Origin: Phycisphaerales bacterium
Lineage (GTDB): Bacteria > Planctomycetota > Phycisphaerae > UBA1845 > UTPLA1
Length of the DNA stretch: 64,000 nucleotides
Reading direction: 5' to 3'
Assembly: GCA_022360095.1 (NCBI GenBank)
Contig: JAKSDK010000082.1
Location: 1 to 64,000 of the forward strand
Shown here piece by piece: positions 8,201 to 16,054 of the stretch; the stretch's first letter is position 1, and every line of letters starts with the position of its first letter. Both the position numbers and the translations under genes were made by a program. Below the pieces are notes generated by a model, which saw only the letters and a list, made by a program, of their open reading frames with translations, was not told the origin of the DNA and ran no database searches.

Positions 8201-10913
8201 GGCACGGGCATTGTCCGGCAACGCGCGGTCGCTGACGAACGAAACGCCGAGCGATGGATACGAGGGAAGTGTCGTACATCGTGAGGATTTGGCCGTCTGC
8301 CTGGATATATCGCTCGATGGCGTTGCAGCCTGTATTCCACCGATGGCCTCGAATGACGACTGTACGAACGCTGAAGCAATCTCCGGAGAAGGCGTATTCC
8401 CTTTCGACAACTCCTTGGCCACATTGGACGGACCGCTTATCAGTGGAAACTGCGCGATGGAGAAAGACGTCTGGTTTTGCTGGACGGCCGTGGCTGACGG
8501 TTTTTTTGAAGTGCATACGATTGACCAGACGGATATCAAGGCTTCAATCGATGTTTTTGCAGGATGTGCGTGCCCGGTCGCGGCTGGTGATCAAATCGCT
8601 TGCAGTGGCAGCCCGGCCCGCGTCGTGTTTGCTGCGATTGCCGATGAGCAATACATGATTCGCATCGGTGTCGAGCGTTTCGACAACACGCAGCCCGGGG
8701 GACTGGGGACGTTTACCATCGTGAGTCTGCCGCCCGTTCCCGAGCCGCTCTGTCAGCAGCCAATCAACCAGTGTCAGTCCGGCTCCGGCGAAGATGTCAT
8801 CACCAGTCAACGCAGTTTTCAGTTTGTCGCCGATGATTTCATCTCGGGAGCCGATGGCTCGATCACGGAAGTATGTTGGTGGGGGCATGATTTTGAAGAG
8901 CAACCGGTGCCGGATGATTTCCGGATTCGCTACTATACCGACGACAATCCTTTGCCCGATGTCCCGGGCTCGCTCATCGCGGAGTTCCAACAGTCGGCAG
9001 GAACACTGACCGTCGCCGGACCGGTCTTCACAGGCACTCTGATCAATGCCGATTTCGGCACCTTTGAAGAGAACGAGTACGCAGCGTCACACGGCCCTGT
9101 TCCGGTCGCGGCCGGTCAGCGTTACTGGGTGGAGATCACCAATGTTGAGGCGGATATCTTCGACGTGGCTTCCTGGAGTTGGGAAACCTCGGTGCTTGGA
9201 AACGGGCGCGCGCTTCGAGATAGAGTTTCAAACTTGGACGATCCAGTGCCCGATGGATACGATCCATTCGATGTCATCGCGGAGGATATGGCGTTCTGTC
9301 TGAACGTGCCGGTCATCGATATGTCTCTGCCGCCGGATAACGATGAATGTGTGAACGCTGAGCCGATCATGGGCGAGGGCAACTTCGCTTTCTTCAATTG
9401 GACTGCCACGACCGACGGCCTGGCGCACGGTGCGTGCCTGGAGCGCGGCGTCAACCAGATTTACAAGGACGTCTGGTTCTGCTGGACCGCGACTTGCGAC
9501 GGCGTTGCCCAGGTCGAGACCTGTGTCGAGGAAACCTTGTTCGATACAAAAATCGCTGCTTACGAAGGGTGCGAATGTCCAGCCACCGGCGACAGGTTGC
9601 GTGCCTGCAATGACCAATTCTGCGGACTCTCGCTGACCCAGTCGCGGGTATTCTTCGAAACCGAAGTGGGCCAGACCTACTTGATTCGCATCGGCACACC
9701 GAGTCCCGCCTTTCTCGGCGGCGAAGGCGCGATCCTGATTTCTTGCGGCCCGGCCATCCCTGCGAACGATGCATGCGAGAGTGCCATAGGACCGTTGCCG
9801 GTGCCTTCCACAACTCCGGGAACGACGCGTTCGGTCAACCTGGATGGATCAGCACCTTTTTGCGGAATCGGCGTCACCGCGCCAGGCGTTTGGTACACCG
9901 TCACCGGTACGGGGAACAGCATGACGGCCTCTGTCTGCAACGCCGAAGCAACGTATCCGGCCAAAGTGAGCGTCTATTGCGGTGACTGTGATGTCCCTCT
10001 CTGCGCCGAGGGAGATGGAAACGCTCCCGGCTGCTCGTTCAGCAGCGAGGTCACGTGGTGTTCGGAGCCCGGTGTATCCTATCTGCTGCTGGTTCACGGC
10101 CTCTTCAGCTCCACAGGGGACTTCTCCCTGGAACTGAGCGAGGATGGAATTCCGTGTGCGGCCTCGTTGTGCTCGCCCACGGGAGCCTGCTGTACGAACG
10201 AAGATTGCTCCGCAATCACCGAGGCGCAATGCGCCGCGATCAACGGCACTTATCTCGGAGACGATGTTCCGTGTCTAGTGCCTGACATCGCTAACAACGC
10301 GATTGCATATTCTTCCACACTGAATGCACCCATCCCGGACGCCGATCCGCTTGGCGTCAGTGACACAATCCACGTGTCGGACAGCTTCTTCATCGGCGCG
10401 GTCCGAGTCGCCGCCGAGATCAGCCATCCTTGGGTTGACGACCTGACGATCAGCATTGAGCACGGTGATACTCTGATACTCTGGGATGGTGTTTGCGAAA
10501 ACCGTAATGACCTGAACGTCCTCTTCGACGATCTTGGAACTCCTCTTCTTTGCGCCAGCCCGACGACAGGAACGGTTCAGCCAACAAGCGCAGGCGGCGG
10601 ATCGCTCTCGGCCTTTTCCTCGTTGGATTCCAGCGGCGATTGGACGATCAAGGTCTCTGATACCGTCGGCGAGGATGTGGGCACGCTGATCCGTTGGGAA
10701 CTCCATCTTAGCCGCTTCGCAGATTCATGTTCGACGATTCTCGCTGACATCGACGGCGACGGCGATGCGGACGACGATGACATCGCGATCTTTGTGGCTG
10801 TCCTTCTCGGCATCGACACCAACGCCGGTCACATCACAGCTGCCGACCTCACCCATGACGGAACGGCAGACGCCCGGGACATCCAGTTTTTCATCACGGC
10901 TTTCTTACCTTAA
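5220..10913 (+). CDS. Giant secreted modular protein with P-domain and dockerin
   Basis: 1897 residues. A signal peptide (about 1-24, ending VVRA-E) is followed by five copies of a module of about 190 residues, starting near 131, 315, 497, 859 and 1178. Each has a CQ-containing entry, ICWxG, DSFxIRYY, PGS.LA.F.Q..GTL, SAG.CYWIEI.N, W.W, and an exit at DLAFCLN. Four shorter modules starting NDxC...DVWFCW (near 693, 1045, 1375 and a divergent one at 1515) are interleaved. Next come a GACC cysteine module (about 1656), a proprotein-convertase P-like beta domain (about 1690-1830) and a C-terminal type I dockerin (1841-1897, DIDGDGDADDDD). No catalytic domain is recognised. It is probably an extracellular structural or adhesive protein. 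AAGGA precedes the ATG. Confidence 0.9.
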   Translation: MQRIANVILAVTAAVSVSTSVVRAENREGTLSAAINKRLRAPVIEGDRQSSSELAQSSGLQRDAVPGRSMRVPFIDWTQKDSQKASPGESTKLLRGVSASESVQSSILWQAGDVELVRAPNSQIHLRGTDGPCQAPLENCQIPGITDAYTSDLVNLRVADNFVPAVGGTLSTICWNGVYNTSNPPPDSFAIRYYLDNDGVPGTLLATFTQTGGTLIVIDRRQTGAIVAGFAPEYEYSASHGPVSVSAGTCYWIEITNTMGGASVWFWERASDGDGRAMQDGTTSNGYDLRDTIEDDLAFCLNVPLDIVSCLPNTICSHPEERCQASDTSDALRSDQTTFLTADNFSTSVSGVVTDICWRGTYLTDPPPTDSFRIRYYSNADGLPGSVLATFSQIEGTLILHQRSLTGALIAGSVFEYEYAASHAALPVSAGDCYWIEISNATGGTAWFWGKAVGDGMGIQDGNPLDGFGLDDLRADDLAFCLNLPLSVSGSCAPELICEQPADHCQARGPQGSGSGTLLFSNGSSFITADDFSPAVTGVLNEICWWGAYSSDVLPADSFVITYYTDSDRLPGSILAQFVQNLGTLHVSGPTPAGVLPTGNLDYAYTAKHAAVPVTAGECYWVEIFNSVSGTVWSWELSSSGNLFCVSDGNRSDFPNGYDPGDRIPLDMAFCLNLPIVDPWQCRDVAPPPAQNDDCGQAAPITGYGRFAFDNTSATTDGPSHAACSFPGPSSNSIPSDVWFCWEAPEDTIIKITTCGESFASTRIAVYDGCACPPDDMNLLYCSGESVDTPCLGLCGPLLPDIEINGEVPLIFTFGQGHAIFPAIGGRSYLLRVGTRTDRATGMGVFRIEPYAPASTPVCAEPSENCQMLDRATLGRNSNRNSHVVADDFTPAIGGDVSGVCWWGAPRECEPPSVSEFEIKYYEDAGGIPGGLLAAFSQEQGTLNVSPPELAEAWIDSEPLYEYLATHAQVPVLAATCYWIEISNGTSDSLRWTWARALSGNARSLTNETPSDGYEGSVVHREDLAVCLDISLDGVAACIPPMASNDDCTNAEAISGEGVFPFDNSLATLDGPLISGNCAMEKDVWFCWTAVADGFFEVHTIDQTDIKASIDVFAGCACPVAAGDQIACSGSPARVVFAAIADEQYMIRIGVERFDNTQPGGLGTFTIVSLPPVPEPLCQQPINQCQSGSGEDVITSQRSFQFVADDFISGADGSITEVCWWGHDFEEQPVPDDFRIRYYTDDNPLPDVPGSLIAEFQQSAGTLTVAGPVFTGTLINADFGTFEENEYAASHGPVPVAAGQRYWVEITNVEADIFDVASWSWETSVLGNGRALRDRVSNLDDPVPDGYDPFDVIAEDMAFCLNVPVIDMSLPPDNDECVNAEPIMGEGNFAFFNWTATTDGLAHGACLERGVNQIYKDVWFCWTATCDGVAQVETCVEETLFDTKIAAYEGCECPATGDRLRACNDQFCGLSLTQSRVFFETEVGQTYLIRIGTPSPAFLGGEGAILISCGPAIPANDACESAIGPLPVPSTTPGTTRSVNLDGSAPFCGIGVTAPGVWYTVTGTGNSMTASVCNAEATYPAKVSVYCGDCDVPLCAEGDGNAPGCSFSSEVTWCSEPGVSYLLLVHGLFSSTGDFSLELSEDGIPCAASLCSPTGACCTNEDCSAITEAQCAAINGTYLGDDVPCLVPDIANNAIAYSSTLNAPIPDADPLGVSDTIHVSDSFFIGAVRVAAEISHPWVDDLTISIEHGDTLILWDGVCENRNDLNVLFDDLGTPLLCASPTTGTVQPTSAGGGSLSAFSSLDSSGDWTIKVSDTVGEDVGTLIRWELHLSRFADSCSTILADIDGDGDADDDDIAIFVAVLLGIDTNAGHITAADLTHDGTADARDIQFFITAFLP

Positions 10914-11650
10914 AGCTGCGTTTTTCTGATTTCTTCTGCAGAATGGTCTTGTGCTCATATCTTCTCAAGGGCTGTTTCTAACGAATAAACACCATTCGTA
11001 ATTAATCCGCAATCGAATCGCCGTGGTTCTCGAAGCTATTCCCTGTCTCGCCATCGTTGGCGAGACTCGCCACGCCGGGATCGGTTCGTAGCCATAGGCA
11101 GGCATCTAAGCTTGTGTCGATGCGATTGACGCCGATCCAGTCATAATGGAATCCATCGACCTCATCGAAACGAACACCCGAGACACTCAGGAATCAATGT
11201 ATATGAAGGATCGTGTTACGCGATCTTTCTTATCTGTTGGCAGAATCGTCTGCGCATGTGGCAAAATTTCGCTGTGCTCACCAACTCAGAATCCTAAGCG
11301 CGCGGGCGCGCGCGCGTTAGCCGCGCGCCGATGAGATCCTTGGTTTCGCCCCAACGGCACACGAACTCGATATTTATAGCGCGTTCGCATTTAGGTCTTG
11401 TGTCAAACTGGATTTCGAAAAATAAAGACTTACGGCAATTAATTAGGTCATTGTGTCAAATTGACATAATTCCCGGTTCGCGCGCAAATCTAGTAACATC
11501 AAATAATTATCACAATTTCCGTCGATTTTATTTGTCTCATTTTTTTTCCTGCGTGCCAGTGGCGCGCAAATTAATAAATGGCACACGCCAGCAAAATAAT
11601 GGCACTGGAAATCGGCTCCGGCAGCGAGGGCGCCCGCGCATCGACTAGAA
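10914..11650. other. Intergenic region with hairpin, CG-alternating tract and AT-rich stretch
   Basis: No gene is supported in these 737 bp. They contain a perfect hairpin at 11045-11066, an alternating C/G tract at about 11298-11330, and a markedly AT-rich stretch (about 11385-11600) in which ATGGCAC occurs twice about 20 bp apart. The composition differs sharply from the flanking genes. Confidence 0.5.
11045..11066 (+). terminator. Perfect 9-bp hairpin downstream of the giant dockerin gene
   Basis: GTCTCGCCA and TGGCGAGAC pair perfectly around a TCGT loop, 130 nt past the stop of the upstream gene. No T run follows, so it may be a 3'-end processing or pausing structure rather than a standard intrinsic terminator. 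Confidence 0.4.
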
Positions 11651-12463
11651 CTAGTACTTCTTCATTTCGTCCACAAACAGAATTTGATTGTCAAAGGTTT
11701 CGTCTGCCTCGCTGACGAACGCATTGTAAATGCCCGCGCGAAACGCCAGAACGCCATTCTCCGATGGGATGGTCGGCCGCGACTCATCGAGGACGAGTTG
11801 ATCGTCGACATAGACTCGCAAGGAACCGCCCGAATTCGGGGACGGTATGACTTCGTACCGAAAATTGATCCAACGATCGAAAATGTCCGTGGCAACGAGG
11901 ATTTGTTGGTCGATATCCCAACTGAAACCCTGATGCGTGCGTAGAAGAAGGTTCTGATGGTCGTTGACTTCCAAGAATACGAGTGTGCCGAAATAGTCCC
12001 CGTCGCTGATGGTCAGTTGACTGAGAAACATGAGATTGTTGCCGCGCGGCTTGAATTTCGGCTGGCTTGGCACGAACAGATTTGCCTCGTAGGTCGTGGC
12101 CTCGCCGCTGAATGTCCCCTCCCTTTCCTGAATCTCGTGTCGGCTCCGGTCGTTCGCGCAATCGTCGAACCCGTCGTTGCCGCTGCAATCACCGGGACGC
12201 ACTTCGAATCGAAGCGATTGACTGCCCGCGATGACCGGAAATCCTTCATCTGCCGTGACGACCAAACAACCATGATTTTTTTGATTCAACGGGTGTGTGG
12301 TCTCAGCCGTAAAACCCGAGATCAGATCATCGCCCGCTTGGGGCTCATCGCACTCTGCACCCGCGGTTGGCAACAGCGACAACAACGGAGAATACGTAGG
12401 ACGACACGCGTTAAGGGAGATCATCACCATCAGGATGATCGGCGCCATTGTCCTTTTGATCAT
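11651..12463 (-). CDS. Putative lipoprotein resembling heparin-lyase-type polysaccharide lyases
   Basis: 270 residues. The N-terminus has a short basic stretch, a hydrophobic segment and LNAC at 17-20, a near-consensus lipobox, so the mature protein is probably lipid-anchored. The body resembles the concanavalin-like jelly-roll of heparin/glucuronan lyases (polysaccharide lyase family, Pfam PF14099): an SRHEIQ strand, a TTYEANLFVPSQPKF strand, then SLRVYVDDQLVLDES and a C-terminal VDEM strand. It may bind or cleave an acidic polysaccharide, or be a non-catalytic relative; catalytic residues cannot be assigned by eye. It stands alone on the minus strand. Family assignment is tentative. Confidence 0.7.
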   Translation of the reverse strand: MIKRTMAPIILMVMISLNACRPTYSPLLSLLPTAGAECDEPQAGDDLISGFTAETTHPLNQKNHGCLVVTADEGFPVIAGSQSLRFEVRPGDCSGNDGFDDCANDRSRHEIQEREGTFSGEATTYEANLFVPSQPKFKPRGNNLMFLSQLTISDGDYFGTLVFLEVNDHQNLLLRTHQGFSWDIDQQILVATDIFDRWINFRYEVIPSPNSGGSLRVYVDDQLVLDESRPTIPSENGVLAFRAGIYNAFVSEADETFDNQILFVDEMKKY

Positions 12464-13094
12464 TGGTTGCTTCCTGAACGGAGACCGTGGGGGACGAAGT
12501 CAGACACGATGGCACTTTACACTTAGGTGCGGCGCTTCAGTCAGAGCCGCGACCGTCAGGGAGTGGTACCAGCAAATGTTTGATGGTGTCGGAGTCATCA
12601 CAAAAGAATCAGGGTCAATCGTGACGTGACAAATCCCGCACCCTTGTTGCCCCCTCAACAGTGTAATCCGATAACGAAATCCGCCGGCCGAACGCAATTC
12701 ATGAACCGGTGTCTGTAGATCGGTCGCCGTTCGGAGCCGAAGTAGATTGCCAATGGCCGAATTGGCATAATTTTGATATCCGAATGTCCGGTCCGGCCTG
12801 TCGACATCTCAGTGGCCACATGTTTCGCCTAATCCTTTACTCGAAAAGCAATTGTAAGAGAGCTCCGGCTTTGGATTATTCTCAAAGCACCATCCATGAC
12901 CATGATTCTTCGCGTGCTCTCCGATTTAGCCAATTGCAACAGAAAGCAATTTGGGTGGATCTCGTTCTCTCTAACCGGGCTCATCAGAGGATCTCGGACC
13001 GCGGCCCCGAGCGTCTGGACATCGACCGAGGTCCGTTAAGAACGCACATTCACGGTCGATTTACCTAGAGTTGCCGAATTCGACGAGGCTTAAC
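12464..13094. other. Intergenic region with a start-less open frame on the minus strand
   Basis: On the minus strand a frame is open from about 12822 to the stop at 12500 without an ATG (a TTG exists at 12697). It includes a CGICH sequence of the CxxCH type. This may be the remnant of a gene. Plus-strand ORFs here have no family resemblance and no convincing start. Confidence 0.3.
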
Positions 13095-15014
13095 ATGCCC
13101 CTCAGATATGAATCCAGTCAAAAACTCCAATCGATGTTGCTACTGCTACTTTGTTCCGCGACCGCCTATGCATCCCCGGTCAACGTAGACTTCGATAGCG
13201 ACGATTGGTTACTTGAGCGCGGAGAACTCACGACCCACTTGGGCCGCAGGTGCATGAGCGGCACCGGTTACGTCGATGACATTGACTTCGAAAACGGGAT
13301 GATTGAGGTCGACATGGCCGTCAATGGAACACGGTCCTACCCTGGCATTGTCTTCCGACGTCAGCCGAATGGAGACGGCGAACGCTTCTACGTCCGACCA
13401 CACCGGGCGGGTCTCTACCCGGATGCGTTGCAATACGCCCCTGTCTTCAAAGGTGTCACGGGTTGGCAGTTATACCATGGCCAGGGCGTGACAGCGAAGA
13501 CGGAGTTTCCGGCAGACAAGTGGGTCAATGTGAGGATGGAGATTCGAGCCTCGCAGGCGCGAGTGTTCATCAACGGAAGTGACGAGCCGGCGCTTGAGAT
13601 TGCGGATCTTAAGCATGATGCATGTAAGGGACGCATCGGTTTGACGGGACCAACGGATGGCACCGCGTATTTTTCGAACTTTCGCTATGAGATCACGGAG
13701 AAATTCGAGTTTGACAAGGCTCCCAAAACACAAACACCCGAAGGCACGTTGACAACGTGGGAAGTTTCGAAGCCCTTTGACGCGAATGAGATCAGCACTC
13801 GCAAATACCCGCGATTCTATCGGATATTTCATGCAGACTGGCGCAGCGTCGTAGCCGAGCGATCCGGTCTCGTCAATTTGTCAAGGCTCTTTGCGCAACC
13901 CACGCGCAGGTCTCGCAGCGTTTACGCTCGAACGAATGTACACGCCGAACAGGACAAGCGTGTTCGCCTCTCCATCGGATACAGCGACGATGTCACCGTC
14001 TTCTTGAATGGCAAACCTCTCTACTCAGGCGCTAGCGGCTATCAGAGTCGCGATCCATCCTTTGTCGGTGCGATAGGCTACTTCGACAACGTGTATCTAC
14101 CGCTGCGAAAAGGGATCAACGAGGTGTTTCTTGTGGTCTCCGACTCGTTCGGCGGCTGGGGATTCATGGCCAAGACAGACGAAACTCTGGAAGCGCCTCG
14201 CGTGGATTCCCATCTCTTGACCAAGGCCTGGGAAACGCCGCGCATTTTCAGGGTCCCTGAATCTGTCATTTACGACGAACAGCGTAATTTACTATACGTC
14301 TGTAGCTTCGATAAGGTTGACACATCACGCTTGGAAACCGGCTTTATCTCTCGCCTGGGAATTGACGGAGAAATCAAGGACCTGCATTGGATTCAAGGCT
14401 TGGACGGCCCTTGCGGAATGGCATTGGACGGCGACAAACTCTACGTGGTCGAGTCCATGCGGGGGAATCTGGTTGAGATTGACGTCGATTCCGGTTCTAT
14501 CGTCGCGAGGTACAGCGTATCGGGACATCAATTTCTGAACGACGTCGCCGTCGATAACGGACGGGTCCTTATCTCGGACACGAGCCGCGTGCCAAATGCG
14601 GACGACATCTATGCGTTCACGTCAGGTCGCTACGATGTTTTCAAAACCGGATTGGATCTTCATCGGACAAACGGACTATTCATTCATGACGGTTTCGTCA
14701 TTGCCGGCAGCGCCGGCGATCAGCTATTGACGCAGGTGAGCCTCGAGCACGGTTGCACAACCCCGATCGCCTCGGTGGGCGGCGGAACGCTCGACGGAAT
14801 TCGCGTCGATGAAGATGGGAATTACCTGGTCTCGCATTGGGAAGGGAAAATGTTCCGGATTTCGCAAGCCGGTGACATCGCGCAGATACTTGATACATCC
14901 TCCGATGGACTGAACTGCGCCGACTTCGAGTTCATTCAGAAAAAGAAACTGCTCGTAGTCCCTACGTTTCTAGGAAATCGCGTAACCGCCTACCACTTAA
15001 GAGACGTTGGCTGA
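13095..15014 (+). CDS. Secreted LamG-like / beta-propeller protein
   Basis: 639 residues. The ATG at 13095 follows GAGG and begins a signal peptide (LQSMLLLLLCSATAYA-S, cleavage near residue 28). Residues about 30-210 form a concanavalin-like LamG/DUF1080-type sandwich (PGIVFRRQPNGDGERFYVRPH, then YFSNFRYEI). A second beta-sandwich (about 215-375) contains SIGYSDDVTVFLNGKPLY, resembling carbohydrate-binding modules. The C-terminal half (about 390-639) is an NHL/SMP-30-like propeller with repeats such as GPCGMALDGDKLYVVE. No sorting tag is present, so it is probably periplasmic or released. An intrinsic terminator follows at 15083-15112. Substrate and activity are unknown. Confidence 0.82.
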   Translation: MPLRYESSQKLQSMLLLLLCSATAYASPVNVDFDSDDWLLERGELTTHLGRRCMSGTGYVDDIDFENGMIEVDMAVNGTRSYPGIVFRRQPNGDGERFYVRPHRAGLYPDALQYAPVFKGVTGWQLYHGQGVTAKTEFPADKWVNVRMEIRASQARVFINGSDEPALEIADLKHDACKGRIGLTGPTDGTAYFSNFRYEITEKFEFDKAPKTQTPEGTLTTWEVSKPFDANEISTRKYPRFYRIFHADWRSVVAERSGLVNLSRLFAQPTRRSRSVYARTNVHAEQDKRVRLSIGYSDDVTVFLNGKPLYSGASGYQSRDPSFVGAIGYFDNVYLPLRKGINEVFLVVSDSFGGWGFMAKTDETLEAPRVDSHLLTKAWETPRIFRVPESVIYDEQRNLLYVCSFDKVDTSRLETGFISRLGIDGEIKDLHWIQGLDGPCGMALDGDKLYVVESMRGNLVEIDVDSGSIVARYSVSGHQFLNDVAVDNGRVLISDTSRVPNADDIYAFTSGRYDVFKTGLDLHRTNGLFIHDGFVIAGSAGDQLLTQVSLEHGCTTPIASVGGGTLDGIRVDEDGNYLVSHWEGKMFRISQAGDIAQILDTSSDGLNCADFEFIQKKKLLVVPTFLGNRVTAYHLRDVG

Positions 15015-15082
15015 TAGCGTCCGTTTTTTGTTGACTCAAGGGCATTTATTTCCCTGCGCGCTAACAAGCGACACGATCCCTC

Positions 15083-15112
15083 AAAGCCCCGGGCAGTCTT
15101 GCCAGGGGCTTT
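15083..15112 (+). terminator. Intrinsic terminator
   Basis: AAAGCCCC and GGGGCTTT enclose an inner GGCA/TGCC pair around a GTCT loop, with one internal mismatch, and TTCTTCG follows. It sits 69 nt past the stop of the propeller gene and insulates the imu cassette. Confidence 0.75.
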
Positions 15113-15178
15113 CTTCGTCGGTGCCGTCGCGGTCGGACGTGAAGTGATCTTCAGCGACTCGCACGTGAATCGCCGGGG

Positions 15179-15217
15179 TTGAAAACCTCATATCAAATAC
15201 CTAACATAATACTAACA
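15179..15217 (+). promoter_or_regulatory. Candidate imu promoter with CTAACA direct repeat
   Basis: TTGAAA (15179-15184) and TAACAT (15202-15207) are separated by 17 bp, a reasonable sigma-70-like pair. The sequence CTAACA occurs at 15201-15206 and 15212-15217, overlapping the putative -10, as an operator might. No CTGT-N8-ACAG, GAAC-N4-GTTC or GTTC-N7-GTTC LexA box is visible here. Involvement in SOS control is speculation based on the cassette. Confidence 0.3.
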
Positions 15218-15262
15218 CCACTTGCCTTGTTTTGTCAAGGAGCGAGTGGGGAAGGGGAATCT

Positions 15263-16054
15263 ATGCTCGCGGAGAAGATTCGGAAGATTGAGCAGCGGCT
15301 TTCACTTCTGGCGAAAGAGACCCTAAGTCCAGATTCCAGAAAGCATTCTGAGTTTGTGAAGACCGGCTGGGCTGAAATCGACGGCATTCTTAACGGCGGT
15401 CTCACGCCCGGCTTGCATGAATGGTTGGGGCTCGCCATGTCGCAAAATGAGACATCGCAGCGCAAAAGTAATTGGACACCGACCCTTTCGATCCTCGTTC
15501 ATCTGGCCTGGCAGTGTCTTAAAAAGAGTCCTTCTTCATGGGTCGTGTGGATCGGACGTGTATGCTTGCCGTATCCGGCCACACTGACCCGAGAGAACGG
15601 TCAGGATCAACATCTGCTTGACCGTTCTCTCTTTGTTTCTCTCTCAGACACGGCAACACGACTCTGGGCGATGGACATGACGCTTCGATCTCCCGTTGTT
15701 ACAGCCGTGATTGCCGACGGAAGCAAACTGGACATGGCGGCAACGCGACGGCTCCACCTTGTGGCAAAAACGCACCGAAAAACGATTGTGCTTGCTCGTC
15801 CTTTCTGGGAATTGAGTGAACTCTCGGCAGCCCAGACACGATGGCGCGCCGCATGGAAACCGTCTGAAACTGAAAGTCCAAGATGGAGCATAAAACTCAT
15901 GCGTTGCAAAGGAGTGCTACTCGAACAAAGCCAAACAAGCTGGATTCTGGAGTTGAATCGTGAAACGGGCACTCTCCATCTATCTTCCGCGCTGGCCGAT
16001 TACGCTGGCGATGCGAGAGCAACGGAAAATAAAGCCGCAACACACTCAGCCTGA
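15263..16054 (+). CDS. imuA: ImuA-like RecA-related accessory protein of the translesion mutasome
   Basis: 263 residues. The ATG at 15263 follows GAAGGGGAA. The protein has the layout of ImuA/SulA-like RecA relatives: a short N-terminal helix, WAEIDGILNGGLTPGLHEWLG in place of a RecA Walker region, then WVVWIGRVCLPYP and late beta strands typical of ImuA. In known mutasomes ImuA acts with ImuB and DnaE2 in error-prone lesion bypass. Its last 95 nt overlap imuB in another frame. Assignment rests on sequence layout together with the diagnostic imuB-dnaE2 neighbours. Confidence 0.88.
   Translation: MLAEKIRKIEQRLSLLAKETLSPDSRKHSEFVKTGWAEIDGILNGGLTPGLHEWLGLAMSQNETSQRKSNWTPTLSILVHLAWQCLKKSPSSWVVWIGRVCLPYPATLTRENGQDQHLLDRSLFVSLSDTATRLWAMDMTLRSPVVTAVIADGSKLDMAATRRLHLVAKTHRKTIVLARPFWELSELSAAQTRWRAAWKPSETESPRWSIKLMRCKGVLLEQSQTSWILELNRETGTLHLSSALADYAGDARATENKAATHSA

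Noticed and set aside
12709..13068. 119-codon plus-strand ORF before the propeller gene
   Set aside because: No family resemblance, His/Arg/Ser-rich mix, no ribosome-binding site; the next gene has its own.
15179..15262. Canonical LexA box ahead of imuA
   Set aside because: None of the common LexA operator forms is present; only the CTAACA direct repeat, recorded as a weak candidate.
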